Shown here one piece after another: positions 1 through 8,382 of a stretch of 64,000 bases of DNA. The position numbers were made by a program, and so were the translations under genes. The notes below the pieces were generated by a model, which worked only from the letters and a program-made list of their open reading frames with translations, searched no databases and was not told where the DNA came from. This DNA is from Halioxenophilus aromaticivorans (GTDB taxonomy: Bacteria; Pseudomonadota; Gammaproteobacteria; Pseudomonadales; Cellvibrionaceae), in assembly GCF_042850945.1 (NCBI RefSeq), contig NZ_AP031496.1, forward strand, positions 3,968,001-4,032,000, read 5' to 3'. How positions within the stretch are numbered: the stretch's first letter is position 1; every line of letters begins with the position of its first letter.

Positions 1-794
1 ACATTTGACATCTCTAGGTATGGTGCGGGCATACCCTTCTTGAGCGTGTATCGTGGATTCAGTTCGAAAGCGTCAGTGAGACAGGAAGCTTCCCACCCCT
101 TCGGAATCAAACCCAACTCGCTTTCGACGAGTTCATCCGGAAACAAGGCGGCAGTTTCGGCGTCCATGCCGGTAGGGGTGCGGCCTTCCATCTTGGCCTT
201 CACTGGGTCGAAGTCCACGAACCAGGATTTGAAGATGGCGCGGGCCATGGCTTCGAGGTCGGCGGCCAGGGCGCGGTTGTTGGCGATTTTGTCGTCAATG
301 GCCCCAAGCGTTGCGGAGATTTCACGTTGAACAGCCAAAGGGGGGAATGGCAGTGTTAGCTTGCGATAATCATCGCGCCTGACAAATTCCCTCGCAGCTC
401 CAGATGCCCAACCGAGCAAGTCTTGGCTTGCAATGTTGAACGCAAAATGCAGAAACACGGGATCGGCAACTCGATCCTTTGCCCGGATCACCCACATGTT
501 CTGATTCAACAGTGCAGGTAGGTCTTCTTCCTTAACGAGGCCGGTTTTCCCAAGAGTGGCCCCGACCATGACGAATAGCGTGTCATTCGTCCTGAGTTCA
601 AATCGTTCAAATTCTCTGGCGTGCTCTTCTGAAACGAAAGTCGCGCCTTCCCTCGTGATGCGCCCTTCATTCGAAATGTTGACGGTACGCAGCACGAATC
701 TTCCTGAATCGCGGTAGTCCTTGCTCTTGAAGGCATAGCCACCTTTCAGTTCCGCCACTTCCTCAAGGGCTTTCGTAGGGAATTCATATTTCAT
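1..794 (-). CDS. hsdS: Type I restriction-modification specificity subunit HsdS, 3' end cut by window edge
   Basis: About 264 codons are open from an ATG at 794 to the left edge. The translation starts MKYEFPTKALEEVAELKGG and shows a first target-recognition domain (about residues 1-150), ending with the conserved LPFPPLAVQREISATLGAID stretch. A helical spacer follows (NNRALAADLEAMARAIFKSW), then the start of a second recognition domain (LGLIPKGWEA). HsdS sets the DNA target of the HsdM2S methylase and HsdR2M2S endonuclease. It overlaps the hsdM stop codon by 11 bases, so the two are translationally coupled. The second recognition domain and any hsdR lie outside the window. The specificity itself cannot be predicted here. 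Confidence 0.93.
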   Translation of the reverse strand, partial: MKYEFPTKALEEVAELKGGYAFKSKDYRDSGRFVLRTVNISNEGRITREGATFVSEEHAREFERFELRTNDTLFVMVGATLGKTGLVKEEDLPALLNQNMWVIRAKDRVADPVFLHFAFNIASQDLLGWASGAAREFVRRDDYRKLTLPFPPLAVQREISATLGAIDDKIANNRALAADLEAMARAIFKSWFVDFDPVKAKMEGRTPTGMDAETAALFPDELVESELGLIPKGWEASCLTDAFELNPRYTLKKGMPAPYLEMSN

Positions 795-2385
795 ACCCAA
801 TCCCCGCCAGCCGCTGCCGAATCTCGTCTTCCAACTCGCGCCCACGCGCCATCCGCTCAGCCACGCGCGCCGTCAACTCCGCCATCTTGTCCTCGAAGGC
901 TTCGTCATCATCGTCCATGTCCGCCGCGCCGACGTAGCGGCCCGGCGTCAGGGCATAGTGGTGCTTCTCCATGTCGGCCATTGAGGCAGACATGCAGAAG
1001 CCCGGTTCGTCGGCGTAATCCTGTCCGTCGCTGAAGGCGCTGCCACGCCAGCGGTGATAGGTCAGCGCGATGGCGTGCAGCTCGTCATCGGTGAAGGCGA
1101 TCTGCGTGCGGGAAAGTTGCTCCGCGCCTTTCTTTCGGCAGTCGATGAACAGCACCTCTCCCTTGCGGTCGATGCTGCCATTGACGCCCGCCCCCTTGTC
1201 CTTGGATAGGAACCACAGGCAGGCGGGAATCTGGGTGTTGCTGAAGAGCTGCCCCGGCAGCGCGACCATACACTCTACTAAATCACTGATAATGAGATTT
1301 TTGCGAATCTCGCCCTCGCCAGAGGTCTGCGTGGTCATCGATCCGTTAGCCAGAACAATAGCTGCTCGACCTCGCTGAGACAGACGACTGGCCATGTGTT
1401 GCAGCCAAGCATAGTTGGCGTTGTTCGCTGGGGGGATGCCCCATTGCCAGCGCGGATCATCGCTGAGCGAATCGCCGCCCCATTTAGAAATATTGAACGG
1501 GGGATTGGCCAGAATGTAGTCGGCGCGCAAATTAGGGTGCTGGTCGTTGGTGAAGGTGCTTCCGTAGGTGTTCCCCAGGTCGCCCCTGAGTCCATGTACA
1601 GCTAGGTTCATCTTGCACAGCTTGCGTGTGGTAGCCATGAGTTCCTGGCCATAAATAGGGAGGTCGCCGTCTTTGCCAAGCTGTTTCTCATGCGCGTGCA
1701 TGAACTTGATTGACTGCACGAACATACCGCCGGAGCCGCAAGCAGGGTCGTAAATTTTTCCTTTAAAGGGGGCGAGTATTTCGACCAGCAGGTTAACCAC
1801 CGACTTGGGCGTATAGAACTCACCGGCCTTGGCTCCCTCAGATCGAGCAAACTCCCCAAGAAAGTATTCATATACCTCTCCGAAAATATCACGGCTGCCA
1901 TGCTTGGCAGGGTCGAACTTGAGCTTGGCCAGCTCTTTCATCAGTTCCCCGAGCTTTCCGGCTTCAAGCTCCAAGCGGCCAAAGTCGCGGTAAAGCACGC
2001 CCACCAACTCCGGGTTTTCATCTTCAATAGCCTTCATTGCTTTATCCAAGCGCTGGGCTAGGTCATCAGCCGCGATATGGGCCAATAAATCCTCGTAGCG
2101 GGCACCTTCTGGAACCCAAAACACATTGTCCTGTGTATAGGCATCTCGGTCAGATGCCAGCTCTGCGGCCATCTCTTGGCGCAAATCACGGTCAACCACG
2201 TACATCGGCGAATCCGGCTCTGCCAGCCGATTTTCAATCACCTTGCCCTGTGCTTTGAATATATCGCTGACATATTTCAGGAACACCAATGCCAATACGG
2301 GATACTTATACTCTGCGGCTGCCACAGAACCGCGCAGGATATTGGCGCTGTTCCAAAGCGTGGATTTGAATTCTTCGTTGGTCAC
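784..2385 (-). CDS. hsdM: Type I restriction-modification DNA methyltransferase HsdM
   Basis: 533 aa, normal for HsdM. It has an N-terminal helical HsdM_N domain (about 1-150), then an N6-adenine methylase domain. AdoMet-binding motif I DPACGSGG is at 213-220 and the catalytic NPPF motif at 294-297. The start is GTG at 2385, with GGAGA about 10 bases upstream. It methylates adenine in the site chosen by HsdS and forms the core of the restriction complex. It is co-transcribed with hsdS; 27 bases separate it from the recombinase stop upstream. hsdR is not seen between 1 and 6 kb, so it is beyond the left edge or absent. Confidence 0.96.
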   Translation of the reverse strand: MTNEEFKSTLWNSANILRGSVAAAEYKYPVLALVFLKYVSDIFKAQGKVIENRLAEPDSPMYVVDRDLRQEMAAELASDRDAYTQDNVFWVPEGARYEDLLAHIAADDLAQRLDKAMKAIEDENPELVGVLYRDFGRLELEAGKLGELMKELAKLKFDPAKHGSRDIFGEVYEYFLGEFARSEGAKAGEFYTPKSVVNLLVEILAPFKGKIYDPACGSGGMFVQSIKFMHAHEKQLGKDGDLPIYGQELMATTRKLCKMNLAVHGLRGDLGNTYGSTFTNDQHPNLRADYILANPPFNISKWGGDSLSDDPRWQWGIPPANNANYAWLQHMASRLSQRGRAAIVLANGSMTTQTSGEGEIRKNLIISDLVECMVALPGQLFSNTQIPACLWFLSKDKGAGVNGSIDRKGEVLFIDCRKKGAEQLSRTQIAFTDDELHAIALTYHRWRGSAFSDGQDYADEPGFCMSASMADMEKHHYALTPGRYVGAADMDDDDEAFEDKMAELTARVAERMARGRELEDEIRQRLAGIGYEI

Positions 2386-2412
2386 TGTGCTGTCTTCTCC
2401 GTCAGACTTTTA

Positions 2413-3009
2413 TTAAGATCGTGTGTGGGATTCTAACTGGGCAGGGTTTTCGGGGTAGCCCTCGCGTTGCAGAGCTGCGTTCAAGGTCACTCTGGAAACG
2501 CCAAAATGCTCTGCCACTTCGGTTTTGGTAATGTCCGGATTCTGCAACATCGCGGCAGCCTTCTTAATATCACCCTTCGACATCTTTGGCTTGCGGCCAC
2601 CTTTGCGGCCCCTTGCCCTGGCGGCTGCTAATCCAGCCCTAGTCCTGTCGGCGATTAAGTTGTGTTCAAATTCTGCGAGCGCTCCGAACAGGTGAAATAC
2701 CAGGCGTCCTCCGGCACTGCTGGTATCAATACTCTCAGTGAGAGATTGAAAGGCTATTTCTCTACCTTCAAGGCCGTGTACGATTTCTACCAAATCTTGG
2801 AGTGAGCGGCCTAGCCGGTCTAGCCGCCAGACAACTAACGTGTCACCCTTGCGCAGGGTACGCAGGCAGGCCTCAAGCTCTGGGCGAGAGCGGATGCGGC
2901 CAGACATTTTTTCATGGAAAATCTCCTCGCAGCCAGCCGCTTTCAATGCGTCTAGCTGAAGGTCAGGGTTCTGATCCTGTGTAGAAACTCTGGCGTAGCC
3001 GACTCGCAA
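2413..3009 (-). CDS. Serine recombinase, Tn3-type resolvase/invertase family
   Basis: The family start VGYARVST carries the catalytic serine, residue 9 from the TTG at 3009. That TTG has AAAGG 10 bases upstream and gives the usual MRVGYARVST start. An in-frame TTG at 3033 would add 8 residues. The catalytic domain (about 1-140) has the conserved VVWRLDRLGRS motif and the RTRAGLAAARARGRKGGRK linker. A C-terminal helix-turn-helix (ITKTEVAEHFGVSRVTLNAAL) follows. Such enzymes resolve or invert DNA at short palindromic sites. It may have moved or rearranged the neighbouring restriction genes, or be the remnant of a transposon. No partner transposase was seen. Confidence 0.92.
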   Translation of the reverse strand: MRVGYARVSTQDQNPDLQLDALKAAGCEEIFHEKMSGRIRSRPELEACLRTLRKGDTLVVWRLDRLGRSLQDLVEIVHGLEGREIAFQSLTESIDTSSAGGRLVFHLFGALAEFEHNLIADRTRAGLAAARARGRKGGRKPKMSKGDIKKAAAMLQNPDITKTEVAEHFGVSRVTLNAALQREGYPENPAQLESHTRS

Positions 3010-3039
3010 AATAAAAGTACCTTTTCTATACAAAGATTA

Positions 3040-3109
3040 CTTTACATAGATTCTTTACGCCAAACAAGGTGGATTTCGTGTTTTTAATGCAAGCACTTAG
3101 AATGTAAAG
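3040..3109. promoter_or_regulatory. Possible resolution/recombination site upstream of the serine recombinase
   Basis: CTTTACAT at 3040-3047 recurs inverted as ATGTAAAG at 3102-3109, and a third related copy TTCTTTAC starts at 3051. Resolvase-type enzymes usually act on paired inverted subsites in the DNA beside their own gene, and this stretch lies directly upstream. The match is short, so it could be chance or a promoter operator. Confidence 0.35.
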
Positions 3110-3207
3110 AAAACGGTGGTTAAATTCTCAGGCAAGACTCTCGCATTCTAGACTCGAGCGGTTAGTTATCGCAGCGAAAGCTATGGAAGGATTTAAAGGA
3201 AAAGTGC

Positions 3208-4152
3208 GTGGCAACTAGAACAACAACTAAAAAAGTTTATTATCTCCGAGCGAGGGCTAATCAACAGCCCAAAAACCTGCAGACACTGGTTGAAACGGCA
3301 AGAAGTAACAAGCCAACAGTGGCAGATACGGAAGTGACCTTCGGAGGCGGGGATATTGTTCGAATACAGCACTATCGGCAAAACAGTGGGCATGGTGTAT
3401 ACCTGCATTTGACTCGGTACGTACCTGGCGAAAAGGCTCCAACACTTCAACCGAAAGCCGTAGCTGCTGAGGACAACGAGGGCACTCAGCCTGCACCAAC
3501 TGGGAAAGAGTTCAAGGACGGTGATTGCTACCTGCTAATACAACAGCATCATGTGCTTTTTTGTAGTCATGGAATACATGTTGCAAAAGCCATTCAATAC
3601 TTGGCCATGCTATTTAAGAAGTGTGATATGGACCAAAGTGGCCGCGAATTCGATGTATCCCCTGTTAGCAACTTGGATAAAGTAAAACTGCTCCAGGAAC
3701 ACGGAGTTCGATCCATTTTGCTTTCGACTAATGCGTTTGATATTAGTTTGCCGGAAGCGGAGCGAGGAAGTTGGATTTCAAGAACTTTTGGCAAGCTATC
3801 AGACGAGTTTAACGCGCTGATGGAGAAAGATGACTCGATAGCCGACCAGAAGATTAAGGAAGATCTGTTGGTTAACGTGGAGCTGCGCTTAAATGGTAAT
3901 ACACGTGCTGCGCAGGATACTCAGGACTTTATCGAAGACGTTGCAGAGTCTGTTTTGTCTGACACAGATTCGCCAATAAGCGAGTTCGCTATAGTGACGC
4001 AATCTGGCGAGACTGTTAAGCCTGGGAGCATTCGACTGCAGAAGGGCTTCAGAGTGCCTGTGATCGACGGTGCTCTGAGTCATATTTCTATTTGGGACTC
4101 AATGGAGAGTTACTATACAGAGCTGAGACAAGGCAACATACTTGAGCAATAG
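3208..4152 (+). CDS. Unrecognised 314-aa soluble protein, first gene of a coupled pair
   Basis: I do not recognise this family. The start is GTG at 3208 with AAAGGA 7 bases upstream. There is no signal peptide or membrane segment. The N-terminus (KKVYYLRARANQQPKN) resembles the opening beta strand of small uncharacterised phage/defence DUF proteins. Residues about 100-150 (KDGDCYLLIQQHHVLFCSHG) look like a compact beta domain, and the C-terminal half is helical and acidic. No nuclease, ATPase or nucleotidyltransferase motif is visible. Three bases separate it from a four-helix membrane protein, so the two are almost certainly one unit. It sits between a type I R-M system with recombinase and an IS element. 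The layout suggests a two-gene defence module with a membrane effector, which is inference. Confidence 0.8.
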   Translation: MATRTTTKKVYYLRARANQQPKNLQTLVETARSNKPTVADTEVTFGGGDIVRIQHYRQNSGHGVYLHLTRYVPGEKAPTLQPKAVAAEDNEGTQPAPTGKEFKDGDCYLLIQQHHVLFCSHGIHVAKAIQYLAMLFKKCDMDQSGREFDVSPVSNLDKVKLLQEHGVRSILLSTNAFDISLPEAERGSWISRTFGKLSDEFNALMEKDDSIADQKIKEDLLVNVELRLNGNTRAAQDTQDFIEDVAESVLSDTDSPISEFAIVTQSGETVKPGSIRLQKGFRVPVIDGALSHISIWDSMESYYTELRQGNILEQ

Positions 4153-4155
4153 CGA

Positions 4156-4650
4156 ATGAATGTAGATTGGTCAAGAATAGGTTTTTTCGCTGGGGCACTT
4201 GCCATATCTGTTACTGCGGGATGGCTGGGTCAGCCCCTGATACATGGGAATAACGACGCCATAGGCGTGATCGTAAATGTATTTTCAATTCTTGCGGGTT
4301 TTCTCGTTACGATTATGACGTTGCTTGGTGAGCCAAGTCTTTTCCGTGGTCGTTCTTGGCGCGCAGAGGCTGTACGGCGGAGTAATGTGTACAGGCGGCT
4401 TATAAGGCATAAGTGGCTATTCATTGCATATTTGCTAGTTTTGGGCCTCATATTTGCAACATCTCTAGTAACGTATAAATATCCTGAGCATTGCACCGTA
4501 ATATGGCTTGAGCGAATTTACCTATCGTTAGCGGCACTGGCATTTATCATGTCACTAGTCCTTCCGGGGCGGCTAATGAATTTGCAACTAGCTCGGTTTG
4601 ACGAAATGGTAGAAAATCGGCGCAAAGGCCACTCAGATGGTGCTGAGTGA
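4156..4650 (+). CDS. Small integral membrane protein, four predicted helices, second gene of the pair
   Basis: 164 aa. Hydrophobic segments lie near residues 8-26, 36-57, 88-108 and 120-140. A basic loop sits between helices 2 and 3 (FRGRSWRAEAVRRSNVYRRLIRHK), presumably cytoplasmic. The tail is charged (ENRRKGHSDGAE). No enzymatic motif is visible. It starts three bases after the upstream stop, so translational coupling is likely. Similar small multi-helix proteins act as membrane-disrupting effectors in several antiphage systems, for example KwaA of Kiwa and TM effectors of CBASS. I cannot assign this protein to any of them, and the gene order (soluble first) differs from Kiwa. An ordinary transporter accessory role is possible. 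Confidence 0.75.
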   Translation: MNVDWSRIGFFAGALAISVTAGWLGQPLIHGNNDAIGVIVNVFSILAGFLVTIMTLLGEPSLFRGRSWRAEAVRRSNVYRRLIRHKWLFIAYLLVLGLIFATSLVTYKYPEHCTVIWLERIYLSLAALAFIMSLVLPGRLMNLQLARFDEMVENRRKGHSDGAE

Positions 4651-4732
4651 CCCCTGATTTTAGAAGTTAGTGTCTACACTTTGAAATTCCCTTCAGGCCA
4701 CAATTCTATGATTTTGAAAGATGTACCTATGT

Positions 4733-5923
4733 TTAGGGAATATCTGATTAATTGAAGCAAATCGACATGACGGCAATTATTTTCAACAATCAGACGTTCA
4801 CTTCTCTCGTTAACGCGCTATTCGACGCGTATTTCAATGGTAATGTCGCGCAAGGCGCACATTACCCCAATTTCTGGGCGCACTAGCCCTGTAGTGTGCC
4901 CCGCTGTTTCAGTAAATGCTCTTTGGCCATGACCAAGTTGATTAGCGCACAGGTGGCAAAGAGATAATGCCTATTCTTTTCCAACCCCTTGTACCTGACT
5001 TTGCGGAATCCAAACTGGCCTTTCATCACGCCAAAGATGTGCTCCACTCGAGCACGGATTCTCGACTTTTTACGGTTAAACTCGCGATCCGCTTCCGTCA
5101 ACTTCCTGTGGCGGCTGCCTTTCCGCTGGGTCAAATCCAATGCATTGGGCGCTGCTTCCAGAATGGCACTGCCTTTTCCGCTGTAGGCGGAGTCACCGAA
5201 GACAAGCTCCTCGTCACCATGCAGCAAATTACCGATAACAACAGAGTCATGAACATTGGCACCAGTAGCAGCCACCGAGTGAATCAGTCGCGTTTCGGTA
5301 TCGACACCGATATGGGCTTTCATACCGAAGTACCACTGATTGCCTTTCTTGGTTTGGCGCATGTCCGGATCGCGCTGTTTCTTCTTGTTCTTCGTGGAGC
5401 TGGGCGCGCTGATAATGCTGGCATCAACGATGGTGCCACGGTTCACTTTCAGGCCATTCTCCTTCAGATACTCATTCACCAGATGGAAGAACTGCTCGCC
5501 CAAATTACGTTTCTCCATCAAGTGTCGAAACTTGCAAATGGTTGTCTCATCCGGCGCAGGCTCGGTACCCAAATCAATGCCGACAAAGCGACGCATGGCA
5601 CGGGAATCGTAAATCGCTTCTTCTGCGGCGGGATCAGAGAGCTGGAACCAGTGTTGCAAGAAGTAGATGCGCAGCATTCTCTCGATACCAATTGGACGAC
5701 GACCTGCACCTTGTGGATTCGGGTAGAACGGCGTGATGGCATCCACCAATCCCTGCCAAGGGATGATGCGATCCATGTCTTCGAGAAACTGTTCCTTACG
5801 GGTTTTTTTGCGGTGTTTCTCGAAGCTATCAGTCAGAGAGAGTTGTTTCATTCTCAAATCTCGGGGCCGGTGAGTGATGTCAGCATTATCGCTCACCGGC
5901 GGAATTAATCAGAGTTGCCTTAG
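4733..5923. mobile_element. Complete IS5-family insertion sequence with TTAG target duplication
   Basis: The element spans 4737-5919 (1183 bp). The inward-reading ends are GGAATATCTGATTAATT (4737-4753) and GGCAACTCTGATTAATT (reverse strand, 5919-5903), matching at 14 of 17 positions. Both ends are flanked by TTAG (4733-4736 and 5920-5923), a duplication fitting the YTAR preference of the IS5 group. One intact transposase fills the element on the minus strand. The intact ends and reading frame suggest a recent, possibly still active insertion. It landed 82 bp after the unrecognised gene pair and separates the accessory patch from the catabolic region. Confidence 0.93.
4883..5896 (-). CDS. IS5-family transposase
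   Basis: 337 aa from the first start, or 322 aa from the internal Met at residue 16 (MKQLSLTDSFEKHRKKTRKE), which matches the usual IS5 start better. The N-terminal domain has the IS5 hallmark RRPIGIERMLRIYFLQHW. The DDE catalytic residues are visible as D158 (IVDASII), D235 (VFGDSAYSG) and E285 (RARVEHIFG), with the KKGNQWYFGMKAHIGVD motif between the first two. The frame is uninterrupted and fills an element with good inverted repeats, so the enzyme is probably functional. Confidence 0.95.
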   Translation of the reverse strand: MSDNADITHRPRDLRMKQLSLTDSFEKHRKKTRKEQFLEDMDRIIPWQGLVDAITPFYPNPQGAGRRPIGIERMLRIYFLQHWFQLSDPAAEEAIYDSRAMRRFVGIDLGTEPAPDETTICKFRHLMEKRNLGEQFFHLVNEYLKENGLKVNRGTIVDASIISAPSSTKNKKKQRDPDMRQTKKGNQWYFGMKAHIGVDTETRLIHSVAATGANVHDSVVIGNLLHGDEELVFGDSAYSGKGSAILEAAPNALDLTQRKGSRHRKLTEADREFNRKKSRIRARVEHIFGVMKGQFGFRKVRYKGLEKNRHYLFATCALINLVMAKEHLLKQRGTLQG

Positions 5924-6016
5924 AAGGTGCGTTTAGCTTGCAACTACAATGGCCAAAAATCATACTAAAAGCATGAGATTCCCGTTACGGAAGGCCCCAT
6001 TGCTGGTCGCTCCGGT

Positions 6017-6034
6017 GGTTCCAGAAAAGGAACC
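6017..6034. other. Short hairpin downstream of the kinase-like gene
   Basis: GGTTCC-AGAAAA-GGAACC is a perfect 6-bp inverted repeat with a 6-base loop. It lies about 70 bases past the stop of the minus-strand operon ending at 6103. There is no clear T run, so it is a weak terminator candidate. The same gap (5924-6102) also has TATGTCAC twice, at 6043 and 6065. Confidence 0.35.
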
Positions 6035-6102
6035 TGCTGCAATATGTCACCTTTCCTATACCTATATGTCACTTAACCCGTTTTATGAGCGATTAAATAA
6101 AA

Positions 6103-7134
6103 TTAATCCAGTAATTCCACCGCAAGTTTGGCCAAAGGCACCACCAGCTCTCCCATTTGTAGGGCTTTGGTGCTGGAGGCGTTGCCGGCCAGCGCTCGGC
6201 TTTTAACGCCTTGCAAAATGGCGGCAAAACGGAAAAAACTGAACACCAGATAGAAGTTCCAGTGTTCTATGCCGCTAATGCCCATGCGTTGGCAATACTC
6301 GGCCACATATTCTTCCTCGCTGGGAATACCCAGTGCGGCTCGGTCTTTGCCCGCCAAACCCGACATTATGCCAGCGTGATCCATACGCAGCTGCATGCAT
6401 TGGTAGGCTAAATCGGCGAAAGGATGACCCAGCGTGGATAGCTCCCAATCCACCAAGGCCAATACGCGAGACTCTTGCGGGTGGAACATCATATTGTCCA
6501 ACCGGAAATCGCCATGCACTAAGGATACTCTGCCGTCGTCGGCGGGCATGTGCTGGGGCAGCCAGTCCATAAGCCGTTCCATTTCTGGAATAGTTTCGGT
6601 CTCGGAGGCGCGATACTGCTTGCTCCAGCGCCCCACCTGGCGTTCAAAATAATTGCCTGGTTTGCCGTAGTCAGCCAAGCCCACGGCTTCAACGTCCACC
6701 GAGTGAAGAGCAGCCAGTACACGGTTCATCTCTTGGTAAATAGCCGCTCTCTGCGCGTTGGATTGCTCAGGCAAGGCCGGGTCCCACATCACGCGACCGT
6801 CTATGTATTCCATAACATAAAACATGCTGCCTATTACGCTGTCGTCCTCGCACAGGTGATACATTTTGGCCACCGGAACATCCGTCTCGGTCAATGCTGC
6901 CATCACCCGAAACTCGCGGTCCACAGCGTGGGCAGATTTTAGTAATTCACCGGGTGGCTTGCGGCGCAACACGTATTTACCGCTGGCGGTGGTGAGCAAA
7001 AATGTGGGGTTGGATTGGCCACCGGCAAATTTCTCCGCCGTAAGCGGGCCTTTAAAACCCTGAATATTTTGCTCTAGATAGCCGGCCAGGGTTTGCGTAT
7101 CCAGTTGTATGCTTGCTTGATTGGCGGTACTCAT
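6103..7134 (-). CDS. APH-fold phosphotransferase, ACAD10/11 kinase-domain-like
   Basis: 343 aa with an aminoglycoside-phosphotransferase/choline-kinase fold. The catalytic loop HGDFRLDN (207-214) and metal-binding DWELSTLGHP (from D229) are intact, and the N-terminal GGQSNPTFLL is the nucleotide-binding loop. It is the last gene of a three-gene unit, 12 bases after an ACAD11-like dehydrogenase. In mammals, ACAD10/11 carry this kinase domain fused to an acyl-CoA dehydrogenase and handle 4-hydroxyacyl-CoA by phosphorylation and elimination. A split bacterial version here would phosphorylate a hydroxyacyl-CoA for its neighbour. That role is inferred from fold and context. Antibiotic modification is unlikely. 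Confidence 0.88.
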   Translation of the reverse strand: MSTANQASIQLDTQTLAGYLEQNIQGFKGPLTAEKFAGGQSNPTFLLTTASGKYVLRRKPPGELLKSAHAVDREFRVMAALTETDVPVAKMYHLCEDDSVIGSMFYVMEYIDGRVMWDPALPEQSNAQRAAIYQEMNRVLAALHSVDVEAVGLADYGKPGNYFERQVGRWSKQYRASETETIPEMERLMDWLPQHMPADDGRVSLVHGDFRLDNMMFHPQESRVLALVDWELSTLGHPFADLAYQCMQLRMDHAGIMSGLAGKDRAALGIPSEEEYVAEYCQRMGISGIEHWNFYLVFSFFRFAAILQGVKSRALAGNASSTKALQMGELVVPLAKLAVELLD

Positions 7135-7146
7135 TGCGTCACCTGT

Positions 7147-8373
7147 TTATTTTGATTCTGCGTAACGTTGAATAATTTGTTTGCCCAGAGCCATTTGGTG
7201 CACCTGATCCGGGCCGTCGGCCTGACGGCACCAACGAGCGTAATTAAAGCCTTCGGCCATGCAGTAGTCCTCAGTTAAGCCACCGGCACCGTGCATTTGC
7301 ATGCAGCGGTCGATCACGTTTTGCATCATCAACGGCACGCTGGTTTTGGTTGCGCCAATCATATCAAGAGTGGCCTGCACGCCATGAGTATCAATTTGAT
7401 GGCAGGTTTTAAGCACTAGCAAGCGTGCCATTTCGATATCGGAAAAACTGCGCGAAATTTCCTCTCGAATGGATTGATGCTTACTTAATTTACGGCCAAA
7501 GGTCGTACGGGACTCCACCCGTTGGCAAGCCAGCTCCAAGGCGCGCTGACCGGTGCCGATTAACCGCATACAGTGGTGCATACGGCCGGGGCCCAACCGG
7601 CTCTGGGCGATTTCAAAACCACGGCCCTCACCCAGTAAAATATTCTCTGCTGGCACTCGCACATTTTCAAACACCAGCTCGGCATGTCCGATGGGCGCAT
7701 CGTCGTAGCCCAGCGTGGTAAGCGGCCGCACAATGGTTAGCCCCGGCGTACCCTTGGGCACCAACACCTGAGATTGCTGCAAGTGGCGGCTGCTATGATT
7801 AGGATCGGTTTTGCCCATGACGATAAAAATTTTGGTGCGTTCGTTCATGGCGCCGGTAATAAACCATTTGCGGCCATTTAACACCCACTCGTCACCCTCT
7901 TTTTTGATTTCCAGTTGCACGTTGGTGGCATCGCTGGAGGCAACCTGAGGTTCTGTCATGGCGTAGGAAGAGCGAATCTCACCGGCCAACAAGGGCTTTA
8001 ACCAACGCTCTTTTTGCTCGGCTGTGCCAAAGTTCATAAACACTTCCATATTGCCGGTGTCCGGAGCATTGCAATTAAATACCTCCGGCGACCACAACAC
8101 TCGGCCCATTTCCTCGGCCAAGGGGGCGTAGTCAAAAAACGACAATCCACCATGGTCGCAATATTCGGCGTGATCTTCTGGTACGAACAAATTCCACAAG
8201 CCCGCCGCTTTGGCTTCGGCCTTTAACTCATCCATCAACGGCATGGGCGCATAGCGGTTTTCTGCGCTGTGCAATGCATGGGCGTATTTTTGCTCATTCG
8301 AGTAAATGTGTTCGGCCATAAACGTTTTTAATGTGGCCAAAAGTTTTTGCGACTTCTCACTGTGTTGAAACAT
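7147..8373 (-). CDS. Acyl-CoA dehydrogenase, ACAD11-like
   Basis: 408 aa, full-length ACAD with three domains. The N-terminal helical part runs to about residue 130, the FAD/substrate beta domain carries AMTEPQVASSDATNVQ and WFITGAMNERTKIF, and the C-terminal helical domain carries RTTFGRKLSKHQSIREEIS. The tail CRQADGPDQVHQMALGKQII is characteristic of the ACAD10/11 group rather than classical FadE. It is a cytoplasmic FAD enzyme oxidising an acyl-CoA, or eliminating phosphate from a phosphorylated hydroxyacyl-CoA if paired with the kinase downstream. Spacers of 9 and 12 bases to its neighbours indicate one operon. Confidence 0.92.
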   Translation of the reverse strand: MFQHSEKSQKLLATLKTFMAEHIYSNEQKYAHALHSAENRYAPMPLMDELKAEAKAAGLWNLFVPEDHAEYCDHGGLSFFDYAPLAEEMGRVLWSPEVFNCNAPDTGNMEVFMNFGTAEQKERWLKPLLAGEIRSSYAMTEPQVASSDATNVQLEIKKEGDEWVLNGRKWFITGAMNERTKIFIVMGKTDPNHSSRHLQQSQVLVPKGTPGLTIVRPLTTLGYDDAPIGHAELVFENVRVPAENILLGEGRGFEIAQSRLGPGRMHHCMRLIGTGQRALELACQRVESRTTFGRKLSKHQSIREEISRSFSDIEMARLLVLKTCHQIDTHGVQATLDMIGATKTSVPLMMQNVIDRCMQMHGAGGLTEDYCMAEGFNYARWCRQADGPDQVHQMALGKQIIQRYAESK

Positions 8374-8382
8374 GCTTGCCTC

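Noticed and set aside
3208..4650. Assignment of the unknown pair to Kiwa
   Set aside because: Gene order is reversed (soluble first), and I see no convincing KwaB-like sequence; only the general architecture is similar.
4967..5908. A 313-codon open frame opposite the transposase
   Set aside because: It is the antisense shadow of a well-supported IS5 transposase with DDE residues.
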